Translations under genes and position numbers: made by a program
In this document: piece after piece, positions 7,644 through 15,783 of the stretch
How the letters are laid out: every line of letters begins with the position of its first letter
How positions within the stretch are numbered: position 1 is the first letter of the stretch
The notes under the pieces: generated by a model
The model's input: only the letters and a program-made list of their open reading frames with translations
Databases searched by the model: none
Told to the model about the DNA's origin: nothing
NCBI GenBank assembly: GCA_051655155.1
Contig: JBOFZL010000063.1
Coordinates: forward strand, 1-20,361
Length of the DNA: 20,361 bases
Direction: 5' to 3'
DNA from: JBOFZL01 sp051655155
Lineage (GTDB): Bacteria; Bacillota; Clostridia; Peptostreptococcales; Filifactoraceae

Positions 7644-8207
7644 ATGGGATTTCCGTCATTAGAGGAAGCTAGAAGTTTGGTAAAAAGGTATAATACTGAT
7701 GAGTTTCATATTAAGCATGCTGAGATAGTTTCTGGAACTATGGGTTATTTTGCCGAGAAGATGGAGCTTGATAAGGTGGAGCTTTGGAAACTTGTGGGAA
7801 TGTTACATGACTTGGATTTTGGTATGTATCCTGAGGAACATTGTAAAAAATGTGTGGAGCTTATGAAAGCGGAGGGATACGATGATGTAATTATAAGAGC
7901 CTGCGTATCTCACGGTTGGGGAATCTGTTCGGATGTAGAACCTAAGTCAGATATGGAAAAGGTGCTTTATGCAGTGGATGAACTTACTGGACTTATTGGA
8001 GCGATAGCTATTATGAGACCTTCAGGTTCTGTGATGGATTTGGAGCTTAAGAGTGTGAAGAAAAAATTTAAACAACCTAGTTTTGCAGCAGGATGCTCCA
8101 GAGAGACTATTAAAAGAGGTTGTGACTTACTTAATTGGCAGTTAGATTATTTGATTGAAGAAACTATTTTAGCTATGAGATCTTTAGTTGACAGGATGGA
8201 AATATAG
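7644..8207 (+). CDS. HD-domain protein (putative metal-dependent phosphohydrolase)
   Basis: This is a 187-residue soluble protein with a complete HD-type metal site: His25 (or His22) in FHIKHAE, His55-Asp56 in GMLHDLDFG, His90 in VSHGWG and Asp112 in VDELTGLIGA. HD proteins of this size hydrolyse phosphate esters or nucleotides, but the substrate varies widely and cannot be assigned. The segment after the HD core (about 135-170) has RPSGSVMDLELKSVKKKFKQ and FAAGCSRETIKRGC, seen in uncharacterised clostridial HD proteins. The ribosome site aaaggggag is close to ATG 7644. It lies 13 bases after mntP and 9 before the next gene, so it is co-transcribed with both. Confidence 0.82.
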   Translation: MGFPSLEEARSLVKRYNTDEFHIKHAEIVSGTMGYFAEKMELDKVELWKLVGMLHDLDFGMYPEEHCKKCVELMKAEGYDDVIIRACVSHGWGICSDVEPKSDMEKVLYAVDELTGLIGAIAIMRPSGSVMDLELKSVKKKFKQPSFAAGCSRETIKRGCDLLNWQLDYLIEETILAMRSLVDRMEI

Positions 8208-8216
8208 GGAGGACTA

Positions 8217-8852
8217 ATGAAAAAAGGTGATTTAATATGGGGTGGAATAATGGCTGTTTTTGTGACAGTACTTTTAATTCCAAGTTCAAGAACAGCATTT
8301 ATTCAGTTTACTGAAACTCATAAGTATATTGGTGGTTTTAGTAAGTTTGCTATTTTGGCATCTATGGGTTCGCTTCTTGCAGATAGGCTTAGAACCAGGG
8401 AGTGGAGGTTTCAGTCGTATTTTATTTCAAGGGCAATTATCTGGGGTTTTATTGGAATGTGGATTACTTTAATGTTTGGTGTTTTTGATGTAGGCATAGG
8501 GGCGATGATGAAAAAGGGATTACTTCCGTTTGAAGGTTCAATTCTAGGAAAGGCATTTTTTATTTCTTTGTTCTGTAATTTTTCTTTTGCGCCTTGCTTT
8601 ATGATGTTTCATAATGGGACAGATGCATATTTTGATTTAAAGGCAGAAGGAAGGAAAGATGTTAGTCTTTCAATGATAGCTAACAAGGTAGATTGGAGTC
8701 GATTCTTTTCTTTTACTTTGTTAAAGGCTATACCTCTATTTTGGATTCCTGCACATACTATAACTTTTATGTTGCCAGGAGAATATAGGGTTTTATTTGC
8801 AGCAATGCTGTCAATAGCTTTAGGAATATTGCTATCTATGGGGAAAAAATAA
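8217..8852 (+). CDS. Small membrane protein, probably Mpv17/PMP22-like
   Basis: This 211-residue integral membrane protein has about five hydrophobic stretches (roughly 8-22, 40-55, 72-95, 112-135 and 160-205). RAIIWGFIGMWITLMFGVFDVG (67-88) and the C-terminal FWIPAHTITFMLPGEYRVL (about 175-193) recall bacterial proteins annotated as Mpv17/PMP22 homologues, whose function is unknown. That match is from memory of the pattern and is only moderately secure. The start ATG 8217 has gggagga immediately upstream, overlapping the end of the HD gene. It is the last gene of the mntP operon and is followed by a terminator. A role in metal or redox homeostasis is conceivable from context only. Confidence 0.6.
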   Translation: MKKGDLIWGGIMAVFVTVLLIPSSRTAFIQFTETHKYIGGFSKFAILASMGSLLADRLRTREWRFQSYFISRAIIWGFIGMWITLMFGVFDVGIGAMMKKGLLPFEGSILGKAFFISLFCNFSFAPCFMMFHNGTDAYFDLKAEGRKDVSLSMIANKVDWSRFFSFTLLKAIPLFWIPAHTITFMLPGEYRVLFAAMLSIALGILLSMGKK

Positions 8853-8866
8853 TTTAATTATTAGGT

Positions 8867-8903
8867 AAGGGATCAAACAGGAATTGTTAGATCTCTTTTT
8901 TTT
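8867..8903 (+). terminator. Rho-independent terminator after the mntP operon
   Basis: AAGGGATC (8867-8874) pairs with GATCTCTT (8890-8897) with one G-U pair. After an A/A mismatch, an inner AACA/TGTT extends the stem. A run of T follows to 8903. Confidence 0.8.
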
Positions 8904-8922
8904 ATCAAAGTTTTATAAAAAA

Positions 8923-8953
8923 TTGTGGTGCTTTTTATGAAAAAGAGTATAAT
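8923..8953 (+). promoter_or_regulatory. Possible promoter for the large activase gene
   Basis: A perfect TATAAT (8948-8953) lies 45 bases before the preferred start of the following gene. The best upstream partner is TTGTGG (8923-8928), with a long 19-base spacer, so the -35 element is weak. Confidence 0.4.
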
Positions 8954-8997
8954 AGCTAATATAATATGGTTTTATAATGTTAATTTGGAGGCTTAGA

Positions 8998-11900
8998 ATG
9001 CTTGAGGAAAATGTGTTATATATTGGACTTGATGTAGGCTCTACAACGGTTAAAGTGGTAGTTATAGATAAGGATAAAAATATTATTTATAAAAGTTATG
9101 AAAGACATAGATCAAATGTTAGACAAGGAATTTATTTAGGTTTAAAGTCATGTTTTGAAAAAATTGGAAATATGTATGTAAAGCTTACTATTACAGGATC
9201 AGGTGGATTAAGTATAGCTAAACAAATAGGTGCGGATTTTCAACAGGAAGTGGTAGCTTGTTCAAAGGCTGTAAAAACATTTATTCCTGAAACTGATGTG
9301 GCAATAGAATTAGGTGGAGAGGATGCTAAGATAACCTATTTTGGACAGCAGGTAGACCAGAGAATGAATGGAGCCTGTGCTGGTGGAACAGGTGCTTTTA
9401 TAGATCAAATGGCTGTGCTTTTGCATACTGATGCAGAAGGTTTGAATAAGTTGGCAAAAAATCATGAAACAATATATCCTATTGCTTCAAGATGTGGTGT
9501 TTTTGCTAAAACAGATATCCAGCCATTACTTAATCAGGGGGCTAGTAAAGATGATGTGGCAGCTTCAATATTTCAGGCTGTGGTAAATCAAACTATTAGT
9601 GGTCTTGCGTGTGGGAAGCCTATTAAGGGTAAGGTTGCATTTTTAGGTGGACCTCTTCATTTTCTGTCTGAATTAAGGGAGAGGTTTATTGAAACTTTAA
9701 AGTTAAATGAGGAAACAGCTATTATACCTAAAGATGCACAGTTTTTTGTGGCTTTGGGAAGCGGAATTTTAGCTTTAGAAAAGGGAAGATCAGCTGAGAT
9801 TATATCAGAGTTACTTTTAAGAGTAGAAAGACTTGTAATAGAGGATAATCAAGAGACTAAATCTTTAAGACCATTATTTTTAGATGATTATGATTATAGT
9901 GATTTTGTTGAAAGACATAGTCAAGCAAAAGTTGGAAGAAAGAGTATTGAAATTGCAGAGGGATATTGTTTTCTTGGGATAGATGCAGGTTCTACAACTA
10001 CTAAGTTGGTATTAATAGATGAGGAAGGTTGCATACTTTTTTCAAAGTATGCAACAAATCAAGGAGATCCTCTTGCAGTATGTAAAAACATACTTAAAGA
10101 GATGTATTCAGTGTTGCCTGAAAATCTTGTAGTTGCTAATTCAGTAGTAACTGGTTATGGAGAAGAGTATATTAAGTCAGGTTTTTCTGTTGATATAGGC
10201 GAGGTAGAAACAATAGCTCATTTTAGGGCTGCAAAAAGTTTTCTTCCAGATGTTAATTTCATACTAGATATTGGGGGCCAAGATATGAAGGCCATCAAAA
10301 TAAGAGATGAGGCAGTAGATGATATATTATTAAATGAAGCCTGTTCTTCTGGTTGTGGGTCATTTATTGATACATTTGCTCAATCAGTAGGAATATCTGT
10401 AAGTGATTTTGCATCTATGGGTGTTAGGGCTAAAAATCCTGTTGATTTGGGAAACCGATGTACAGTATTTATGAATTCAAAGGTAAAGCAGGCTCAAAAA
10501 GAGGGGGCAGAATTGGGAGATATTGCAGCAGGACTTTCTTTTGCTGTTATTCGTAATGCTCTTTATAAGGTTATAAAGCTTCGGAATGTGGAAAGTTTAG
10601 GTAGTAAGATTTTGGTTCAAGGGGGAACATTTTTGAATGATTCTGTACTTAGAGCTTTTGAATTAGAAACGGGAGTAAATGTGATAAGGCCAGATATTTC
10701 TGGATTAATGGGAGCTTATGGGGCAGCTCTTATTGCATGTGATCGTTTTGATGGGGTAAATAAAAGTAGTCTTGTGAAAAAAGCTGATTTAAAGGGTGTA
10801 AGCTATGGAGCTACGACAAGAAGGTGTGGAGGTTGTACCAATAATTGCAAGCTTACTGTTATGAAATTTAGTAATGGAAAGCAGTTTATTTCAGGAAATA
10901 GATGTAGTATAGGCCAAGGAAAAACAGAGGGCTTAAGTCAAGACCTAAATATGATTGAGTATAAGCGTAGGAGAATTTTTGACTATGAGCCATTATCCGA
11001 TGATGAAGCCTATAGAGGAAAGGTGGGAATACCTAGAGCTTTAAATATGTATGAAAACTATCCCTTTTGGTATACATTTTTTACAGGATTAGGTTTCCAA
11101 GTGATACTTTCTGATGAGAGTAGCAAAGAAATTTTTGAAAAAGGAATAGAGTCAATACCTTCAGAAGCTGTATGTTATCCTGCAAAACTTGTTCATGGTC
11201 ATGTAGTAGATTTGATAGATAAAGGTATAGATTTTATTTTTTATCCTTGTGTTATATATGAGTTTAAAGAGTTTTCAAATAGTAGAAATAATTATAATTG
11301 CCCTGTAGTTGCAGGTTATCCTGAAGTTATAAAAAATAATCTGGAATTGATACGAGAAAGAAATATCAATTTTGTTCAACCTTTTGTAACTATGGATGTT
11401 AAGGGGAAGTTGATTTCAAGCTTATATAAGGCACTTGCTCATTTTGGAATAGGAAATGAAGAAATTGAACTGGCTGTAGAGGAAGCTTATATAGAGCGAG
11501 ATAAGGTTAAAGAGGATATTAGAAAAAAGGCTGATAGCATTATGGCATATTGTATAAGTGGAAATTTGTCAGCAGCTGTAGTTTGTGGAAGACCTTATCA
11601 TGTGGATCCAGAGATTAATCATGGACTTGCAAATATAATATTAGAAGAAGGAATGGCTGTACTGACAGAAGATAGTGTAATTCACATGGGAAGTGTTAAG
11701 GAAAAACTTAATGTGGTTGATCAATGGACCTATCATTCAAGGCTTTATAATGCAGCTTCAGTGGTTGCAAAAAATCCTAGTATGGAGTTAATACAACTTA
11801 CTTCATTTGGATGTGGATTGGATGCAATTACGGCAGATCAAGTGGCAGAGATTCTTAGAGATAATGATAGGGTATATACACTTATAAAGATAGATGAGGG

Positions 11901-13287
11901 CAGTAACTTAGGTGCAATAAAAATTAGAATAAGATCCTTAAAGGCTGTTATAGAAGAACGTAGATTGAAGAAAAATTGGGGTAAGGGTTCTGAAGGTATA
12001 ATAAACTTGGAACTAATAAATAGACAGGTTAAGCGTGGGAAACGAAAGTTAGAAAAATTGAGAAGTACTTTTACTAAAGAGATGCGTAAGACCCACACTA
12101 TACTCATACCACAACTATCACCGATACATTTTCAGTTTTTAGAAGAGGCCTTTAAGGCCACAAGGTATAATGTAGAGGTTTTAGAAATTACAGATAAAAA
12201 CTCTATTGACGAAGGTTTAAAGTATGTTAATAACGATGCATGCTACCCTTGTATAATAACTACAGGACAGATTGTAAATGCTTTGAAAAGTGGAAAGTAC
12301 GACACTAATAGAGTAGCTATTTTAATGAGTCAGACTGGAGGACCTTGCAGAGCCACTAACTATGTAGAGTTTATAAGGAGAGCGTTGAAGGATGCTAAAC
12401 TAGAATATGTGCCGGTAATTGGTCTTAGTGCTCAAGGAATAGAAAAACATTCAGGATTTGTTTTTTCTTGGAGTTTAATAAGACGAATTTACATGGCTAT
12501 AAACTACGGAGATATACTAATGAAGGTGCTTTATCGTACTAGACCTTATGAAAATGAGAAAGGATCTGTAGAAAGACTTTATAATTATTGGGTAGAAAAG
12601 TGTAAAAATAGTTTAAATTATGCAAATCCTTTAATATTTGCAAAGAATAATAGACTCATTGTAAAAGATTTTGATAACTTACCTACATTAGATGTTATAA
12701 AGCCCAAGGTAGGAGTAGTGGGAGAAATATTAGTTAAGTTTCATCCATATGCTAATAATAAGATAGTGGATATTATAGAGGAAGAAGGGGGAGAGGCTGT
12801 AGTTCCGGGATTATTAGAGTTTCTAGAATATTGTGCGTACAACAATAAATTCAAGAAGGAATTTCTTCAAGGATCAAAAGTTACTGCAGCGGTGGGTGGA
12901 ATAATTGTAACCTTACTAGAAGCAGGCAGAAAGCCGATGATAAAAGCTTTGGGTAAGAGTAAAAAATTCGAAAAGCCTCTATCAATCAAAAAATTAGCAG
13001 GACTAGCAAAAGGGATTGTTTCTGAAGGGAACCAATCAGGAGAAGGCTGGTTTTTGACGGCAGAAATGATAGAGCTCATAGATAATGGAGTTAAAAATAT
13101 TGTGTGTTTACAACCATTTGCCTGTTTACCAAACCACATTACTGGGAGAGGGGTAATAAAGGAACTTAAGCGTAAGTATCCTGATGCTAATATTGTTGCT
13201 GTAGACTATGATCCTGGAGCAAGTGAATCAAATCAACTGAATAGGATAAAGTTAATGATGTCTGTAGCACATGAAAACTTAGAGTAA
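8998..13287 (+). CDS. Single-chain 2-hydroxyacyl-CoA dehydratase activase/dehydratase-like protein
   Basis: This is a 1429-residue cytoplasmic protein of the HgdC/BadF-type activase superfamily. These use ATP to push one low-potential electron from a [4Fe-4S] cluster into a dehydratase or reductase. The preferred start is ATG 8998, with TTGGAGG six bases upstream; the longer frame from ATG 8977 has that site inside the gene. The domains in order are: activase ATPase 1 (about 5-265; LDVGSTTVKVV, Cys127 in CAGGTG, Cys166 in SRCGVFAKTD); activase ATPase 2 (about 325-585; IDAGSTTTKLV, Cys449, Cys488); a Cys-rich link (Cys610, 613, 617, 636); a DUF2229-like domain (about 675-880; VCYPAKLVHGH); and HgdB/HgdA-like dehydratase segments (about 1030-1425; ACYPC, QTGGPCR, CLPNHITGRG). 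The two ATPases have the same 39-residue cysteine spacing. Such giant fused activases are known in clostridia without assigned substrates. cinA follows after 62 bases. Confidence 0.88.
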   Translation: MLEENVLYIGLDVGSTTVKVVVIDKDKNIIYKSYERHRSNVRQGIYLGLKSCFEKIGNMYVKLTITGSGGLSIAKQIGADFQQEVVACSKAVKTFIPETDVAIELGGEDAKITYFGQQVDQRMNGACAGGTGAFIDQMAVLLHTDAEGLNKLAKNHETIYPIASRCGVFAKTDIQPLLNQGASKDDVAASIFQAVVNQTISGLACGKPIKGKVAFLGGPLHFLSELRERFIETLKLNEETAIIPKDAQFFVALGSGILALEKGRSAEIISELLLRVERLVIEDNQETKSLRPLFLDDYDYSDFVERHSQAKVGRKSIEIAEGYCFLGIDAGSTTTKLVLIDEEGCILFSKYATNQGDPLAVCKNILKEMYSVLPENLVVANSVVTGYGEEYIKSGFSVDIGEVETIAHFRAAKSFLPDVNFILDIGGQDMKAIKIRDEAVDDILLNEACSSGCGSFIDTFAQSVGISVSDFASMGVRAKNPVDLGNRCTVFMNSKVKQAQKEGAELGDIAAGLSFAVIRNALYKVIKLRNVESLGSKILVQGGTFLNDSVLRAFELETGVNVIRPDISGLMGAYGAALIACDRFDGVNKSSLVKKADLKGVSYGATTRRCGGCTNNCKLTVMKFSNGKQFISGNRCSIGQGKTEGLSQDLNMIEYKRRRIFDYEPLSDDEAYRGKVGIPRALNMYENYPFWYTFFTGLGFQVILSDESSKEIFEKGIESIPSEAVCYPAKLVHGHVVDLIDKGIDFIFYPCVIYEFKEFSNSRNNYNCPVVAGYPEVIKNNLELIRERNINFVQPFVTMDVKGKLISSLYKALAHFGIGNEEIELAVEEAYIERDKVKEDIRKKADSIMAYCISGNLSAAVVCGRPYHVDPEINHGLANIILEEGMAVLTEDSVIHMGSVKEKLNVVDQWTYHSRLYNAASVVAKNPSMELIQLTSFGCGLDAITADQVAEILRDNDRVYTLIKIDEGSNLGAIKIRIRSLKAVIEERRLKKNWGKGSEGIINLELINRQVKRGKRKLEKLRSTFTKEMRKTHTILIPQLSPIHFQFLEEAFKATRYNVEVLEITDKNSIDEGLKYVNNDACYPCIITTGQIVNALKSGKYDTNRVAILMSQTGGPCRATNYVEFIRRALKDAKLEYVPVIGLSAQGIEKHSGFVFSWSLIRRIYMAINYGDILMKVLYRTRPYENEKGSVERLYNYWVEKCKNSLNYANPLIFAKNNRLIVKDFDNLPTLDVIKPKVGVVGEILVKFHPYANNKIVDIIEEEGGEAVVPGLLEFLEYCAYNNKFKKEFLQGSKVTAAVGGIIVTLLEAGRKPMIKALGKSKKFEKPLSIKKLAGLAKGIVSEGNQSGEGWFLTAEMIELIDNGVKNIVCLQPFACLPNHITGRGVIKELKRKYPDANIVAVDYDPGASESNQLNRIKLMMSVAHENLE

Positions 13288-13311
13288 TATATTGAGAAAA
13301 AATATTACTCT
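13281..13311 (+). other. Stem-loop overlapping the end of the activase gene
   Basis: AGAGTAATAT (13281-13290) and ATATTACTCT (13302-13311) form a perfect 10-bp stem around an A-rich 11-base loop that spans the stop codon region. No T run follows, so it is not a standard terminator. It may be a weak attenuator, an mRNA processing or stability element, or chance in AT-rich DNA. Confidence 0.45.
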
Positions 13312-13349
13312 GTAAAATATAAATATGGTTACTTAATTAGGAGGAAATT

Positions 13350-14600
13350 ATGAATGCAGAAATCTTATGTGTAGGAACTGAGCTTCTTCATGGTGATATA
13401 GTAAATACTAATGCACAATTTATTTCAGTAGAGTTGGCTAAGATAGGTATAGATGTTCATTATCACACAGTTGTGGGAGATAACCCTAAAAGGTTAGTGG
13501 AGGCTTATAACTTGGCTTTTTCCAGAGCAGATATAGTGATATCTACAGGAGGATTAGGGCCTACACAAGATGATATAACTAAGGAAGTATTGGCAGAGTA
13601 TTTTGGTTTGGATATGTTGTTTGATAAAGATAGTATGGAACATGTAAAGTCTGTATATTCACGATTTAGGAAAGGGATGCCTGAGAATAATGTAAGGCAG
13701 GCATATTTTCCTAAAGGAGCAATAATTTTAGAAAATCCTAATGGGACTGCAAATGGATGTATAGTAACAGGTAATAATAAAAAAATTGGAGTACTTATGC
13801 CTGGACCTCCTTTTGAGATGAAACCTATGCTTGTTAATAAGGTAATTCCATATCTTAAAAGTTTTTCGAATAAGGTGGTTGTTTCCAAGAAGATAGTAGT
13901 AAGTAACATAGGAGAATCTGCTGCAGAAATGATTATAATGGATCTTATAAAAAACCAAACTAATCCAACTATTGCACCTTATGCAGGTCAAGGTAAGTGT
14001 GTATTTAGGGTTACGGCTAAGGCGGAGACAGAAACTATGGGTTATGAAATGATTAAGCCTTTGGTGGATGAGCTTTTAAGGAGATTTGGAGAAAATGCTT
14101 TTGTATCTGATGAGGCAAGTTTAGAGAAGGAGGCTTTTGATACTTTTATTAGAAATAATATAACTATAGCTGTAGCAGAATCATGTACAGGAGGGTTAGT
14201 ATCATCAAAAATTATTAATTATTCAGGAAGTTCAAATATCTTTTTTGAGGGATATATAACTTATAGTAATAAAGCTAAAGAGAGAACTTTAGATATAGGA
14301 AGAGAGTTATTGGATAAGTATGGTGCAGTAAGTAAAGAGGTGGCAGCATCAATGGCAGAAAATGCTGCAAAAAAGGCAGGGGCAATTTTGGGTATATCAA
14401 CAACAGGAATAGCAGGTCCTGATGGTGGGAGCGTTGAAAAACCAGTGGGATTAGTATATATTGGGGTATATTATAAGGGGAATACATTTGTTAAAGAACT
14501 TATGGCAAATGGTGACAGAGGCATAATTAGGGAGCGTTCAGCGACAGTAGCCTTAGATTGTGCTAGAAGAGTGGTTGTTTATGGAAAAATAGAAGAATAG
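13350..14600 (+). CDS. cinA: CinA-type nicotinamide-nucleotide amidase / competence-damage protein
   Basis: This 416-residue protein has the full two-domain CinA architecture. The N-terminal molybdopterin-binding-like domain (about 1-170) carries GTELLHGDIVNTN and GGLGPTQDD (67-75), which is linked in the family to ADP-ribose pyrophosphatase activity. The C-terminal domain (about 255-416) carries AESCTGG (276-282) and TGIAGPDGG (352-360), the signatures of the nicotinamide mononucleotide deamidase that recycles pyridine nucleotides. Length is normal. The start ATG 13350 follows taggaggaaatt. In other Firmicutes cinA is often near recA and competence genes; here it lies between the activase gene and an exporter gene, so no competence link is suggested by context. 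Confidence 0.95.
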   Translation: MNAEILCVGTELLHGDIVNTNAQFISVELAKIGIDVHYHTVVGDNPKRLVEAYNLAFSRADIVISTGGLGPTQDDITKEVLAEYFGLDMLFDKDSMEHVKSVYSRFRKGMPENNVRQAYFPKGAIILENPNGTANGCIVTGNNKKIGVLMPGPPFEMKPMLVNKVIPYLKSFSNKVVVSKKIVVSNIGESAAEMIIMDLIKNQTNPTIAPYAGQGKCVFRVTAKAETETMGYEMIKPLVDELLRRFGENAFVSDEASLEKEAFDTFIRNNITIAVAESCTGGLVSSKIINYSGSSNIFFEGYITYSNKAKERTLDIGRELLDKYGAVSKEVAASMAENAAKKAGAILGISTTGIAGPDGGSVEKPVGLVYIGVYYKGNTFVKELMANGDRGIIRERSATVALDCARRVVVYGKIEE

Positions 14601-14610
14601 GGGGGATTTT

Positions 14611-15492
14611 TTGAAAGTTTCAACAATTAGTTATATAAAAATCGCATTAGCTGCTGTGCTTTGGGGGAGTTTGGGATTTTTCGGGAAACTCTTTGAATCT
14701 TTTGGATTTGAACCTGAGATGATAGCTTTTTCAAGACTCTTTACAGGGTGGTTAAGTTTAGTAGTATTATTTGGAGTTATGGATAGATCTGTGTTTAAAA
14801 TTGATTTAGAGGGACTTAAGTATTCTGCTATTATAGGTTTTATATCTCATGGGTTATTTAATATGTGTTATTTTAGTTCTATTAGGCTTACGGGAGCTTT
14901 TACGGCAGCTGTTTTGCTATATCTTTCAATAATAATAATGTTTTTTATTGGGACTATAGTTTATAAAGAAATTCCGGATAAAAGGAAGATAATTTCTGTT
15001 ATAATATGTATGATAGGATGTATATTAGGGGTAACTGGAGGGGATTTTGCAGGAATGGAAGTCAATCTTAAAGGAGTTGTTTTAGGTTCAGCAGCAGCTT
15101 TTTTTTACTCATTGATGCCAAGTTTAAGTAAAAAGACAATTTTAAGATATAATCCTTTTACAATAATTATCTATAGTTTTATGTTTGGGTTCTTATTGTT
15201 AATACCTTTTGCAAGACCGTGGACTTATAGGGAGATTATTACTTCGCCAATCATTCCGACATTAATGCTTGTATTTGGGATAACAGTTTCTACATTGCCA
15301 TATTGTCTTTATGTTCCTTCTCTAGTTCATGTGGAGGTATCTAAACTAGGGGTTATATGTTCAGTGGAACTGTTGATGTCAATTCCTATAGCTGTAATTA
15401 TACTGAAGGAAAATCTAACGATAGGTATGCTTATAGGTGCTGCGTTAATATTAGTGTCAATATTCATATCTAGCACTAAAAAGGTAAGGTAG
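14611..15492 (+). CDS. EamA/DMT-family transporter
   Basis: This 293-residue membrane protein belongs to the drug/metabolite transporter superfamily, with ten predicted helices in two EamA repeats (about 8-140 and 152-290). The first helix has the typical ALAAVLWGSLGFFGKL, and SIRLTGAFTAAVLLYLSI (around residues 90-107) and LGVICSVELLMSIPIAVIIL (around 246-265) are the conserved fourth- and ninth-helix regions. The start is TTG at 14611, with ggggggatt as ribosome site, 10 bases after the cinA stop, so it is probably co-transcribed with cinA. Family members export amino acids, metabolites or drugs; the substrate is not readable. Confidence 0.85.
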   Translation: MKVSTISYIKIALAAVLWGSLGFFGKLFESFGFEPEMIAFSRLFTGWLSLVVLFGVMDRSVFKIDLEGLKYSAIIGFISHGLFNMCYFSSIRLTGAFTAAVLLYLSIIIMFFIGTIVYKEIPDKRKIISVIICMIGCILGVTGGDFAGMEVNLKGVVLGSAAAFFYSLMPSLSKKTILRYNPFTIIIYSFMFGFLLLIPFARPWTYREIITSPIIPTLMLVFGITVSTLPYCLYVPSLVHVEVSKLGVICSVELLMSIPIAVIILKENLTIGMLIGAALILVSIFISSTKKVR

Positions 15493-15560
15493 TCTTTTCT
15501 TAAAGATACTAATTTGAATAGGTAAAAATAAACACTTTTTAAACAGTTAATTTAAATTAA

Positions 15561-15773
15561 ATAAAGTTTTCAAAGTTTATGAAGTTTGTTTATTTTGTAG
15601 CTATAGGTTTGGTGGTATATGGAAGAGTAGAGTTTTTATATTAGTTTCTTGACATTTTATTAGCAATAATTATTCTACCGAATATGATAGGTTTATCGCT
15701 TATGAGAAAAGAGGTTAAAGAATCTTTAAATGATTTTTTTGGAAATAAGAAGTATTATCTAAAGGTAAAGTAA
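15561..15773 (+). pseudogene. Remnant of a sodium:alanine symporter (AGCS family) C-terminus
   Basis: One reading frame from 15561 to the TAA at 15771-15773 translates with a single internal TAG (15642-15644). Upstream of the TAG it reads KFMKFVYFVAIGLVVYGRVE. Downstream it reads FLDILLAIIILPNMIGLSL followed by MRKEVKESLNDFFG. This matches the end of AGCS/DagA-type symporters: the penultimate helix, then the last helix with an LPNLIxLLLL signature, then a charged tail with KEVVKETKxYF. The rest of the gene is missing; upstream sequence back to the EamA gene shows no more of it. The tail ends ten bases before the M20 peptidase start. The family call rests on pattern memory, and the decay itself (stop plus truncation) is visible. 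Confidence 0.6.
15649..15676 (+). promoter_or_regulatory. Possible promoter for the M20 peptidase, inside the symporter remnant
   Basis: A perfect TTGACA (15649-15654) with a 16-base spacer to TATTCT (15671-15676) lies about 110 bases before the peptidase start. The -10 element is only a fair match. Confidence 0.35.
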
Positions 15774-15783
15774 AGGAGAATGT

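Noticed and set aside
8977..8997. Upstream in-frame ATG of the giant activase
   Set aside because: TTGGAGG is located inside this extension and serves ATG 8998; with that start the first cysteine pair also falls at the same residue numbers as recalled for HgdC.
13505..13909. Open frames on the minus strand within cinA
   Set aside because: They overlap the conserved CinA N-terminal domain and show no family motif.
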